Part shown: in pieces, positions 1 through 10,566 of the stretch
How the letters are laid out: each line of letters starts with the position of its first letter
How positions within the stretch are numbered: the stretch's first letter is position 1
From: Drosophila pseudoobscura
Taxonomy: Eukaryota; Arthropoda; Insecta; Diptera; Drosophilidae
NCBI RefSeq assembly: GCF_009870125.1
Contig: NC_046683.1
Coordinates: 38,455,869-38,519,868, forward strand
Length of the DNA: 64,000 nt
Direction: 5' to 3'
Position numbers and translations under genes: made by a program
Notes under the pieces: model-generated
The model's database searches: none
What the model saw: the letters and a program-made list of their open reading frames with translations, nothing else
What the model was told of the DNA's origin: nothing

Positions 1-708
1 TGACTATGCTGTGACCTCGCCCAGGCTGAGCTTTTATACCAACCTCCAAACCACCCCCGGACCGCGATCGAGTGGATCGTCATTAATGGTCTCATTCCAT
101 TGCAATGTCTACGTGTCGCTGGCTCTATTTGGCGCTATTATACAGCTATACTTGCTGTTATAATTATTATTGCGCTACATTATGCATATCAATGGCCAGA
201 CGGTGGCTGGCTCTTCTTGCTTTCATTCTGTCTCTTTGTTGGTGATTCTTCTTGCTCATTTCATTATGAAATTACCTTTCGCCTATCAGTGCTGCGGCCC
301 GGCCTTGAGTCATGCTAAAAATTAAACTGTCTGTGAATTGAAATTTTTCAACGCAAGCTAAATGGTAAGAAAAGATGAGCTGTGCTGAACTTTTAATATG
401 TTTAAGCAGAGCCGAGACTTAGCAGATATCTAGGAAAGGGACGGACGAGAATTTCGGCTTCTCGTTAAATGTAACTGAAGTACGCAAATGCATTCCACAT
501 TTTGGATTTTCAATCTCCGAAATATCACGTTAACACGATACTAACTCAGACTCATGTAGTTCTCGTATTTGTCTAACTCTCCCGCAGGGTGACAGGGCTT
601 AGTGGAAACGTGACACACGACAAAAGAGAAGTTCACAAATGGATTATCATTATTTGTTTTCAAGTGTCGTCTATATTTATATTTCAGTTATAGAGCTTAG
701 AGAGTATA
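1..708. other. non-coding flank
   Basis: I see no convincing gene here. The one open frame of about 70 codons (100-318, plus) has no domain or splice context. The part nearest 709 lies just downstream of the stop of the first mucin-like gene and is where its 3'UTR should be. No clear AATAAA was picked out on the minus strand. Confidence 0.5.
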
Positions 709-2452
709 TTAACGAGTGTTATGAGTTTGGATGACCCTGGTTGATGTATGATAGAAAAGGTAGGACGGAGGCTTGGTCTTCGGGTTTGTGGTTGAGTCGC
801 TTAAGATTGTACTGCCGACTGTTGTAGGGAATGTGCTGTCCGCACCCGCGCAACCGGCAAACTGAAATAGCACCGTCGATCCCCTCGTCACCTCCAGGGT
901 GTAAACATCATTGCATGTGACTCCCTCCGATGCCAGGTCGGAAAGGGAAAAGCGCAGGGATCTTCCGTTCGAGCCCGTGATCTGTATGGTCACCCGATCA
1001 ACCTATTGAATAAATTACATTAAATTGTGGGTTCTTTTGTGATCAACTGTACTCCTCAGCTTACGGCAGAGTTGGACTCTGTGGATGAACTCGTCGTAGA
1101 TGCTTCGGTGGTTGTTGTTGTTGAAGGATCATTGGTGGTACTCGTCGTAGAAACTCCAGTGGATGTTTTTGTAATGGGATCATTCGTGATACTCGCCGTA
1201 GAAAAATCAGTGATTGTTGTTGAAAGATCATTAGTTGTGGTCGTCGGAGATGTTTCGGTGATTGTTGTTGTAGAGTTATCATTATTTGTGGTGGTTATTG
1301 TTGTTGCGGATTGATCATTGCTGGTACTCGTCGTAGAACTTTCGGAGGTTGTTGTTGTTGAAGGATCCTTTGTTACACTCGTCGTAGAAGCTTTAGTTGT
1401 TCTTGCCGTAGAGGGGCCAATGGTAGTACTCGTCGTAAAAACACCATTGGTTGTTGTTGAAAGATCATTAGTTGTTCCCGTCGTAGATACTTCGGTGTTT
1501 GTTGTTGTAGAGGGAAATTTGGTGGTACTCGTCGTAGAAGCTTCGGGTGTTGTTGTTGTTGAAGGATCATTAGTTATACTCGTCGTAGAAGCTTCAGTGG
1601 TTTCTGTGGAAGGATCATTAGTTACACTCGTCTTAGATGTTTCAGTGCTTGTTGTTGTACTCTTCGTAGAAGCTACTATACTTGTTATTGTAGACGGATC
1701 ATTTGTGGTCGTAGAAGCTTCGGTTTGTGTTGTTCTTAATGGATCATTGCTGGTACTCGTCGCAGATGCTTCAGTGGTTGTCAAGGGATTATAAGTTGTA
1801 CTTGTCGTTGTAGCTTCGGTGGTTGGTTCTGAGTAATAGTAGGTCACAGGTCGCTTTCTCGTGTGGGGCGCCTGATACGAATAGATTTTGCTCTCAGCGA
1901 CGGGTCTTGTGGGAGACATGGCAGTGTTAAAAAACCAGTACGGAAACGCAGGCAAAGAATATCCACTGAAAGAAAAAGCCCTCGTGGACTCAGCAGTGTC
2001 ATGAGGTCCGATGTGGGGCCGGGTCACGGGAATGCACGGCACGTGAGGCGAATAGCCTACTTGGGGCGACTCCAGTGAGAGTTGCGGTCTGTAGTAGTAA
2101 CCCACATCTCTTGGAGGCTGATGGCAGTAAATCGAATCCACTTCGACGAATTCTAAAACCGTAAGGAAAGATGTTCACTCACTTGGTAGTTATTGGCATT
2201 TAAGAATTTACCTGCATAGCCAGCAAAGACAAGCCTTATATTGTAGTCGTTCAGGCGGCATATATTGGCGAAGCTGGTGTAGCGATACCCATTGGAGGCG
2301 CATACACGACCCCCGCAGGGTTCGTAGTCGTACTGCCGGTTGGCTTTTGCCTCGTGAAGGTACTGTCTTCTTGGAAAGTACTCCTTCAAGTAGCCCTGCG
2401 AGAGGGTCAAAGCTGGAAGCACCAGGGAAAAGCAAGCAATGGCAAACATCAT
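709..2452 (-). CDS. secreted Kazal-like, Thr-rich mucin-like protein (copy A)
   Basis: Three exons, minus strand: 2452..2212, 2152..1065 and 1002..709. The introns are 59 and 62 bp (GTAAAT...TTTTAG and GTAAGC...AATAG), with phases 1 and 0. The frame closes at 540 aa. The first ATG follows a TCAGT initiator by about 20 nt. Residues 1-19 form a hydrophobic signal peptide. Residues 46-65 hold a Kazal-like cysteine motif (C46-x4-C51-x13-C65, with CASNGYRYTSFANIC), truncated compared with a full six-cysteine Kazal domain. Exon 2 begins Tyr/Pro-rich, then carries a Thr/Ser tract built of about 14 imperfect 17-residue (51-bp) repeats of the type ASTTSTTNDPSTTTTTE. Exon 3 adds about 97 residues with two cysteines. 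The product is probably a heavily O-glycosylated extracellular or gut/cuticle-lining protein (inference). Copy B at 10.6-11.8 kb is a paralogue. The family name is not recognised. Confidence 0.82.
1070..1800 (-). repeat. 51-bp coding minisatellite (17-aa Thr-rich repeat)
   Basis: On the plus strand, motifs of the type CTCGTCGTAGAAG recur at about 1141, 1192, 1327, 1378, 1432, 1477, 1528 and 1579, mostly 51 bp apart and sometimes 54. This is the coding repeat of the mucin-like exon read on the other strand. The repeat length is a multiple of three, so unit gain or loss keeps the frame. Confidence 0.8.
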
Positions 2453-2471
2453 TCTGAATGTTCTTTTTGTC

Positions 2472-2509
2472 ACTGATGTGGTTAGTCGACACCCCGTCAA
2501 CTATTTATA
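2472..2509 (-). promoter_or_regulatory. TATA + TCAGT core promoter of mucin-like gene A
   Basis: On the minus strand TATAAATA (plus 2502-2509) lies about 30 bp upstream of TCAGT (plus 2472-2476), the arthropod initiator consensus. The ATG follows at 2452, giving a 5'UTR of about 22 nt. This spacing is the standard TATA-Inr distance and supports the chosen start. Confidence 0.75.
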
Positions 2510-4365
2510 CAGCCAGCTTATTCCCACTCGGCCCAAATCTTCTTTTTTTACAGACGTCGGCCGGCTATCGGCATACGTGCCCAAAATGCGCTTTCAATTG
2601 TAAGCTTAGCGCCGCCAGCCGAAGCCTCGTCTCCGGTTCACCGGTTCTCCAGTCTCCAGTCTTGGTTTCCCTGTCAGCCACTCAGATACAACCAGGTGCG
2701 TCCCAAAATAGATCAGAACAGGAAATTTGCGTACGCAAAAAAGAGTTCGTGATTAAAACTTTTTTTTAAACCGAAACGCTTTTTGCGGCATGTTCAAGCA
2801 TGTGACGGCTTGTAGTTCTTTCATTGGTTTTTCAGCTTTGAAAAGCTTTCTTGCAAAACGGAAATGAAGCAGTGCAAAGCGCCACGCAACAACTGCTTCT
2901 TGAAGTTGAACCAAAAATGGAATATTATTGCTTGAAGGCTGACTGGGGTACTACTATCTAAAAGCCGCTAATACAATAGTTGTAAAAGTAATATTATAAA
3001 TTTTTCCAACTTTTCGAGCGCCACCATATTGTAGAACTGGTAGCACTGCACAATATTCTAAAGCAGTGCAAAGTGTACACAAGCAGTTAGCAGCTCCTCA
3101 AGCATAGACAGAGCTCACAAGCAGTTAAAAGTTCCCATAAGCTGTGTAAAGTTTTCAGGAATTGGACAATATTTTACGCACTGTAAAACCAACGAAAAGC
3201 AGTGTACAGCTAGCATGGGGGCGGCGGCGCTCCACCCAATTGTTGTGACGGCTTCACTTCCCAACTGGTTGAAGGGCCGCCCGGTCGCCGTCGAATTCTG
3301 TCCGCCAATCTGAGCGTATCAATTTCTCGTTACTATTTCTGAGTGTTGTTCGGCATTAAAATACTAAAATCGGAACTGCCACAATTGACGCGCCAAATTC
3401 GAGAGGCATTGTAAATCCGGAAGCTATAGAATTTTTATATTGCAGTCGCGGACACATGCACATGGCCCCCAGAGCTGAGGTAAACAGACTTCAGTAAATA
3501 GTGAATTATACCAAATTGCATACGTCATTGAATCAATTTCCCCCATTTTCTCACTGTATTTTTGTGTAAGGCTACTCCGAGTATTTAAGCATTTGCTTTG
3601 TTAATTTCGTTTGGTGTTAAATGCGACTCGTCACGCACAGATCTGGCAGACGCATGAAATTTTATTTACTTTTGGGTCTCTAATGTAACTCGCCGACGCA
3701 TTGGATACAATTTATTCAGGCATCCCATAAATATGTGCTTCGCATTTTATGCCTGCCCGAAAGCATTTCCCTGGATGTAAAAGAAGGGAGATTTATCAAT
3801 CTAAGCAACTCTTCTGTCCCAAAGCACGAAAATCATTTTCGCATCACTTACTGTTTACTTCGCGGCATTTTCCATTTCAGTGGTGAACTATTTACATGGT
3901 TATTTTATTTACATTCATGCTATTTTATTTTATTTTATTTTATTTAATTCTATCCAATTCTTGTATTGGACATTCTGAGATATTGACATTTCCACGGGAT
4001 GTGGAATTTTCTTTGTGACGTACCCGCAACGAGTTCCGTGGCTCCTCTGTTGTGGATACTTCTGTTCTTACTGTTACGTTTATTGTAGTTCTGTTTGCTG
4101 TTCACTTTATACTGGGGCTTGTGATTCAATTAGCAGCTGCCTCCGGCCACGTGACCCACACCCAAGCGTTTGCTAAGGATAGGATCAGCCAGTACAAATA
4201 CAGACATAAGTACAAGTACGATGGCAACGCCCCAGACAATGACTGTAACATAACTATATTTAACCAAGAACTGCAACGGCAGTAGCGGCCGTTGATCAAA
4301 AAAACAACGCTGCTCATTAGTCAGTGTCCCATCCTTACACAACTCCCTCACAGTACTTGCATTTT
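2510..4365. other. intergenic, no gene seen
   Basis: This is AT-rich intergenic DNA upstream of mucin-like gene A. At 2870-3200 short motifs such as AAGCAGTGCAAAG and CACAAGCAGTTA recur loosely, but no element ends were found. A short TTTTA run is at about 3920-3950. No open frame carries recognisable protein features. Confidence 0.5.
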
Positions 4366-5444
4366 TATACCCGATACTCAAAATGAGTATTGGGGTATAT
4401 TAGATTTGTGGTAAAAGTGGATGTGTGTAACGTCCAGAAGGAATCGTTTCCGACCCCATAAAGTATATATATTCCTGATCAGCATCAATAGCCGAGTCGA
4501 TTGAGCCATGTATGTCTGTCCGTCTGTCCGTTTGTCCGTCTGTCCGTCCCTTTCAGCGCCTAGTGCTCAAAGACTATAAGAGCTAGAGCAACGATGTTTT
4601 ATACCCAGACTTCTGTGATATGTCAAAACTTTACCCCGCCCACTTAAGCCCCCGCAAAGGGCGAAAATCTGTAGCATCCACAATTTCGACAATACGAAAA
4701 AACTAAAAACGCAGAATCGCAGAAGATGACTATATCTTCTAGAGTGCAAAATCTGAACCAGATCGTATAATTATTATAGCCAGAATCAAGAAAACAATTT
4801 CATTCTTTCTTGCTCTGTCTCTCTCTAACACACAGGTTTCATGGTCGGTTTTGCCAATTGCAAAATATGAGTTCAAGGACCTTAGAACCTATAAGAGCCA
4901 GAGCTACCAAATTTGGTATCCACACTCCTGTGATATCGGACCTTGACCATTTTGTGTCAAAATTTCGCCACACCCCCTTCCGCCCACGCAAAGGACGAAA
5001 ATCTGAGGCATCCACAAATCTCAGAGACTATTAAGGCTAGTGTAACCAAACACACACTCCTTTAAGATGTCACTATAAAACGTATATCTCAAAATTTCGC
5101 CCCACCCCCTTCCGCCCCCACAAAAGACGAAAATCTGTTGCATCCACAATATTGCAGATTCGCGAAAACTAAAAGCGCAGAATCATAGATAACGACCATA
5201 TCTATTAGATTGCTGAATCTGGATCAGTTCAGATAATTTTTATAGCCAAAAGGAACAAATCAATTTGCACTGCCTACGCAGCGCCCGACGTCACGCTCAG
5301 ACTGATTTTCTGTCTCTCTCGCACGCACTCTTTGTCGTGTCGTTCAAAATTAGCGGCGTCTGCTGGAGGAGAGCCATACTGACTTACTATCGGGTATAAC
5401 TGTAGAGTTGCGGTGTCCGCAGCAACTCACAACGTTCCCCCTCG
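4366..5444 (+). mobile_element. DINE-1/SGM-like element, full-length copy 1
   Basis: About 1.08 kb, non-coding. It begins TATACCCGATACTC followed by its own short inverted repeat (AAAATGAGTATTGGGG). It has the (CTGTCCGT)n microsatellite block near 4520. It ends with an inverted copy of the start (CTATCGGGTATAAC), then a hairpin GAGTTGCGG-TGT-CCGCAGCAACTC and a terminal CCCCCTCG. Subterminal inverted repeats, a 3' stem-loop and an internal microsatellite are the described architecture of DINE-1/INE-1-type miniature Helitron-like elements; obscura-group versions are called SGM/ISY. At least nine relatives occur in this window. Open frames inside it are fortuitous. Confidence 0.8.
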
Positions 5445-5464
5445 TTCTATCTATACATACGTAG

Positions 5465-5570
5465 ATTTACATATGTATGCCTGATATATATGATATACAT
5501 TGACATACATACATATACATATACATATCCATATACATATATGTACATATACGTATGTATGTATTGGCAC
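5465..5570. repeat. CATA/TATG-type microsatellite
   Basis: Degenerate (ACATAT)n/(TATG)n repeats lie immediately downstream of DINE-1-like copy 1. They are simple sequence of a kind common in Drosophila intergenic DNA. Confidence 0.7.
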
Positions 5571-5818
5571 AGTACATGCGACAGCAAAGGATTCGCCCCA
5601 ATACGTGGCAGTGCCACCGCCAATACAGTGATGACAGGCGCTTCATCAAAGAGCTTACAAGTGTCGACATGTCCCCAAAAATTGCACCCAACGACTTCGA
5701 TGATAACACCATGACGGACAAACCAATCAAGAGTGTTCCGACAAGCAATGGTGGAGGCATTAAGAATTTAACCTCAGAGCGAAAGGGCAAAACCGAAACA
5801 TTTTGCACATTGTGTTAA
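5555..5818 (+). CDS. possible coding exon or gene fragment, unidentified
   Basis: An open frame of 87 codons follows the microsatellite and DINE-1-like copy 1. From about 5580 on, the codons look like Drosophila coding sequence, with many C/G third positions, and the peptide is hydrophilic and lacks low complexity. It ends in CTLC and a TAA. A possible acceptor is TTGGCACAG just upstream at about 5570, which would make it a last exon. No domain is recognised. Other frames over the same stretch are also open, so coding status is uncertain. It could be a gene fragment moved with or next to the transposon. Confidence 0.3.
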   Translation: MYVLAQYMRQQRIRPNTWQCHRQYSDDRRFIKELTSVDMSPKIAPNDFDDNTMTDKPIKSVPTSNGGGIKNLTSERKGKTETFCTLC

Positions 5819-8800
5819 ATCTGATGATGGGAGTAGGTTTCATTTTAAAGTATTTTAATTTGGGTTACACCTTGAAGTTACATGTTTTAACCATTCCTTA
5901 ATTTCCCAACACATGTCCAAAGTACACTAAGTGTACCTAAATGTTCAGACTCAAGTGTGTCTTTAAGCAGATATCCCTAGTCAAGGAGTATACTTATTGC
6001 GGAAGAATTAGCAGTGTCTTATAGTTCGACCGCACAAATGTCCAGTCATGAACGTTACCCAAACCACTTTCTTGCAAATGTTTAAGAGATTCTGAAATTT
6101 CTTTCAGTGGCTGGCCAGCCGAAATTTCTTTGAGCAGCTCTTAAAGTTTTCTATTGTCCGCTTTACCCTGACCACCGTGTACGCGGAACTAATGAGGCGA
6201 CTGTTTATGCCGCTGTTTGTCTGTTTCGGGGGCCCCGAATGGTGTCTCAAGTGTCGTCGTTTGCTTGTTTTCTCGCCACTTTTAGAGCATAATTTGGTGG
6301 AGGTCTGCCAGAACAGAAGCGCTGTTGGGCTGCCAGGGGGCTGAATTCATAGTTTATGATTCAAATTTAAGTTACTTTGTCTCACTAAAACATGTTCTTG
6401 CTAGCATAGAGCTGCACATTTTATTGTATCCGACTTTTGGGCGCATATTAAATTTTTATGACCGCCCTGCGGAGCACAGCGAAATTCGGAAAGGAACAGA
6501 AATAGGAAGACAGCAAAAAAAAAACATGGAAATTGGATTCCATTTCAGTGCGCCCTTCGCTGTTTGGGCCCCTGCTTTTGGTGCTGACAGAGTTGCCATT
6601 GCTGTTTCTGGTGATGTTTCTGATGATGTTCCCTTTGTGCTCTTCGAGTGTCCTTTGTTGGTCGCCAGCTGGAATTAAATATACAGAATTTCGTAATTGA
6701 GAGCTTTATGTATTTTTAATTTATTTTCTCAGTGACGCTCCCTCAGCTGTCAGCGCGGCGTTTGATTAATTTTTCAAACAAACTGTATATACTGGACCCT
6801 CGACTCGCTCTCTATATATTTTATGGTGATTCTTCCCATACTGAAAGCACTCAAAATTGATGGCCAGTCAGCCGTATAACCGATACTCCTTATAATTGAT
6901 TAGAGCCAACAGGAAGTGTTTGCTATTTATGTTTTGGTATTGTGGGCTTGGATCAGTATCATTAAGCCACATTAACCCAAATATCAATAGTTAAAATAAA
7001 ATTGTTGTTTTTCTTAAATCACTCTTAATTTATAAGTCATGTACATATATAAGAAATTTCCAAAAAATATGCATACATCATAGCCATAGAAAAACAAACA
7101 GTTGAAATAAAAGAAAAGAAACTTAAGAAAACAAATAGCAAAATGATGAAAAATATTCATAAAGTACAGTTTTTATGGTTGTTAATTAATGAGCCGAATA
7201 CTGGCATAAATTGAAATAAAAAAGTAAAGAGCAAAGACTGTGCAAAGATTCAAACTCTAAACTGCTGATCAGGAGACGACTGACCCTTTCGTTGAGCAGC
7301 CCAATAAATCTTGAATGGTATGCGAGGTAGGCCCTTTAGGTGATAAGAATTCCAGCTAATTGAAATTTATGAATATCGAATGTAAGCTGTCATCGAGATG
7401 GAAAGGCTGTACGTAGCTTGTTCGATTTTTGCAATTAATTTTAAATTATTTATGTGCTTATTTTCAGAGCTCGCTATGATATAAACCATCAGCGACACCG
7501 AATGCCCAGTCTAATTAGCGTCAGTAAATCATTACTTTTTCGATTGCTCTCTTGCTTATTGGATTGCCCGTTGTGGCTCTCGCCAGAGCAGGCAGAATGC
7601 CTGGCCCGGAGAACATTTTTCGGCCAAGTTCAGGTGCGAAATGAATACTATTTGTACGTAGTCAAGGCGCGCACGATTAAATCTAATAAAAATACCCAAC
7701 ACATTGTTCTTGTCCGTTGAATGCGATCTGATTTCGCGGTATAAATGGTAAACAACCTATTGGATCAGCCGAGTCCATGCATATATAGAATATAATATAA
7801 ATACAAGGGGGAAGTCGAGAGGAATGGGTAATGTTATAAGCTGATTTCACGGTCATAAATATTCATTCGGGCCACATAGTCAGCCACAGGGAACGTGGTT
7901 TAAAAAAAGGGCCAAAATCAAACGAATCAAGTCACTCCAGTGGCATGCGGGCGGCATTTGATTTATGTTGTGTGGGCGTGGCCAGCATGGCATGCAAGCA
8001 AAATATTTGCCCGATCAAAAGCCACCACAAATCTTGTTCCACTTGAAATTTATTAAAAACATTATAGCTCAAGAAAGTCGTTCTCCTTCTGGTTCTGGTC
8101 CTTCTTTAGCTCCCTCTTCAGCCCAAGCGCCTTCTTCAGCTTTAGCTTCCCCTCCATCTCCTTCAACGGCTTAGCCCAGATTTTGATTTATTCGAGCTGC
8201 CACAGCGTGTCAATAATTGGCTTAAGAAGTTGAGGTACCGCTGCCATCCGACTACAACGACTATCTACCATCTGGTATCAGTTATCAGCCGTCGCAAGGG
8301 AAGGCCATGCGGCGCGCAGCTGCCTTTCAAGTTTCAACGTCTCGCATTCTGTTTACGAGAAGGTGTATGGTGCTCGTGGAACAAAAAAGGTATGATGGAC
8401 TGATCAAACGCTTCAAAGACCGCAGCAACCAAAGAAACTTGACTGAAATATCAAATATACTAGTTAAAAAACTTTGGCGCCATCAATTTTCAAATAGATA
8501 GCTTCGTTTATTTATCTAATTGGCGGAAGACTTACAATAAATTGTACAAAAAAACTGATTATAAGGTACATATCTCTTCGTTCGCATACTCCACATTCAT
8601 GATATTGCTTGCTTGGCCCGTCCATTCATTGTTTACAACTACACAAACAACATCCCCCCCCCCCCCCCCCCTCCACCCTCCACCAACCAATCGACGACGA
8701 ACGCTTGAGGTGTAAGAGAATAGCAAAAGAGTTCATTCAATTGTTCGGCCAGTGTTTTGGCAAATTCAGCAACTTTGCGCTCTCTCTTCCTCCTACCATG

Positions 8801-9425
8801 TTCCGGCTAACTTTTGATGGAAGGGCAAAAAGAAAATGCAAGCAAATAAAAAACATTGTTGCGGCCGACAAATCAAATCAAATCAAATGAAATTTCTCAA
8901 ATCATCTTACATAAAATATGCAAAAGTCTGGAATTCTTGGAAAGTATGAAGGATGAAACGGTGGTAGGGAGACATCTGACATCGGTTGAAATAATTGTAT
9001 ATAAATGTACTTTTTCGGAATACCAGAAAACCTCTTTGAGATATAATCGTGAATTTAAAATACTTAAGCAATTATAAAAAGGTTGCGCCCAGAGGTAAAT
9101 TGCTCTTAAATTGTTAAATCTAAGGATAAAAGAATTTTCGTCTGAAATTTAAGCACATGGAATAACCGAACAAAGTACGGAGCATGAACAAAATTACACC
9201 CAAATTGAATCAAAGTTCATGCTTCAACTCCTTTAAAAATTCACTGAAATTCATTCCAAGCCTCAGAGAAAAAATATACCAAATGTCTTTAGGTTTGTGT
9301 TGCCGCAACAAAACGTTCCCGAATTTGCACCTCAAATTAAATTGTTATTATTTAATTAAACAGCTTTCCACATGAAACTTTTTACACTTGAAGAACCCTC
9401 CCCGCTTAACAAAGAAAAAATGAGA
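5819..9425. other. intergenic, no gene seen
   Basis: This is AT-rich non-coding DNA. Open frames at 6325-6678, 7454-7720 and 8609-8890 have no domains, no consistent codon bias and no splice support. An 18-base run of C lies at 8654-8671. Confidence 0.5.
8654..8671 (+). repeat. poly(C)18 tract
   Basis: An uninterrupted run of 18 C precedes C/T-rich sequence. It can form an i-motif, or a G-quadruplex on the other strand, and is prone to sequencing error. Confidence 0.9.
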
Positions 9426-9948
9426 CGAAGGGTGTGCGTCGCTGCTACGGCCGCGACTCTACATTTATACCCAATTCTCAGAGAGTATGGCTCTCCTACG
9501 AAAGAGGCCGCACACTACAAGATGAGAGTGTGAGAGAGAGAGAGAGAGAGAAAGAACGAGTTAGCGCGTGGACGGCGTTGCGTAGCCACTGCGAATTGAT
9601 ATGTTTTTTCCGGCTGTAATAATAATCAGATCTTGGCCAAATTCGTCAATCTGGTAGCTATGGTCATTTTTTACGATTCTGCGTTTCTGGTTTTCCCTTA
9701 TCTTTAAAATAGTCGATGCCACAGTTTTCGTCCTTTCTAGGGTCGGAGAGAAATCTTAAAATATTTGTAACAGTGGGCTATGACAGAAGTTTGATAGTTC
9801 ATGGTCTCTGAAATCAAGGCGCTCATCGGGACGGACGGACAGACGAACAGTTTAACTCGTCTATTGATGCTGATAAAGAATATATATATTCGCGCCTTTC
9901 ACCACAAATCTAATGTACCCCTATACTCTTTGAGTATCGTGTATGAAA
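9426..9948 (-). mobile_element. DINE-1/SGM-like element, diverged copy 2
   Basis: Reverse-oriented and about 520 bp. The 3' end (plus CGAAGGG, then a damaged hairpin) is at 9426. ATACCCAATTCTC lies at about 9468, followed by the AGTATGGCTCTCCT block. It then has an expanded (GA)n run, the typical GGACGGACAGACG microsatellite and ACTCTTTGAGTATCGTGTAT at the 5' end. Much of the middle is deleted compared with copy 1, and divergence is higher, so it is older. Confidence 0.7.
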
Positions 9949-10566
9949 ATACCACAAAAAACTGATGTTCCTGCAGGCCGAAAATCAGAGCCAGGCTAAA
10001 ACAATTTGAATATAAATGGCTATTTTAGCGGGGCCTGGTGTCAGAGTTTCTGCTGCTTTTGTTGTCACTGCTGTTTGCAGATGCAAAGTGTTGCCAGGGG
10101 CATTTGTTAATTTCCGTTTCCGCTTCGAGCGGCCAAGCCACCGAGCCACCCAACCACAGAGCCGACGGCTCTATGATACAAAGGCCGCCGCTACAGTTTT
10201 CATGGCCTGGCCCCACATTTTCCTGATTTTTCCCTAAGCTTTTAATGCCATTTTATTGTGAAAAGATAAGCGAACACAAAAGCGCCAACTGCTTAAAAAA
10301 ATGTATTAGGCCAATGCCGAAAATTATATTGAAGGGAGGGCGGATACACTTGCTCGATGAGAGTTGCGCATTGAGGGAACTCCCAAAACCGGCCAGATGC
10401 GATTGAGTTCAGTTGTTTGTGGGGCTGTACTAATAGTTTTATTAAATTAAATGGAACACGCCACACATTGCCGTGGATCGATTGCAATTATTTCGAATTA
10501 TTGAATCTATGGTTTCTATTGGTGTCGTTATCGTGCTGACGGTTCTCCACATTTATTCGCTACTGC

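Noticed and set aside
1027..1794. Long plus-strand Val/Leu-rich open frames
   Set aside because: They are antisense readings of the Thr-codon (ACN) repeat of mucin-like gene A, since ACN reversed gives NGT/GTN (Val). There is no independent start context or domain.
4567..5034. Frames within DINE-1-like copy 1 (and equivalents at 44122-44355 and 59116-59307)
   Set aside because: The same peptide recurs only because the repeat recurs, with frameshifts between copies. These elements are non-coding.
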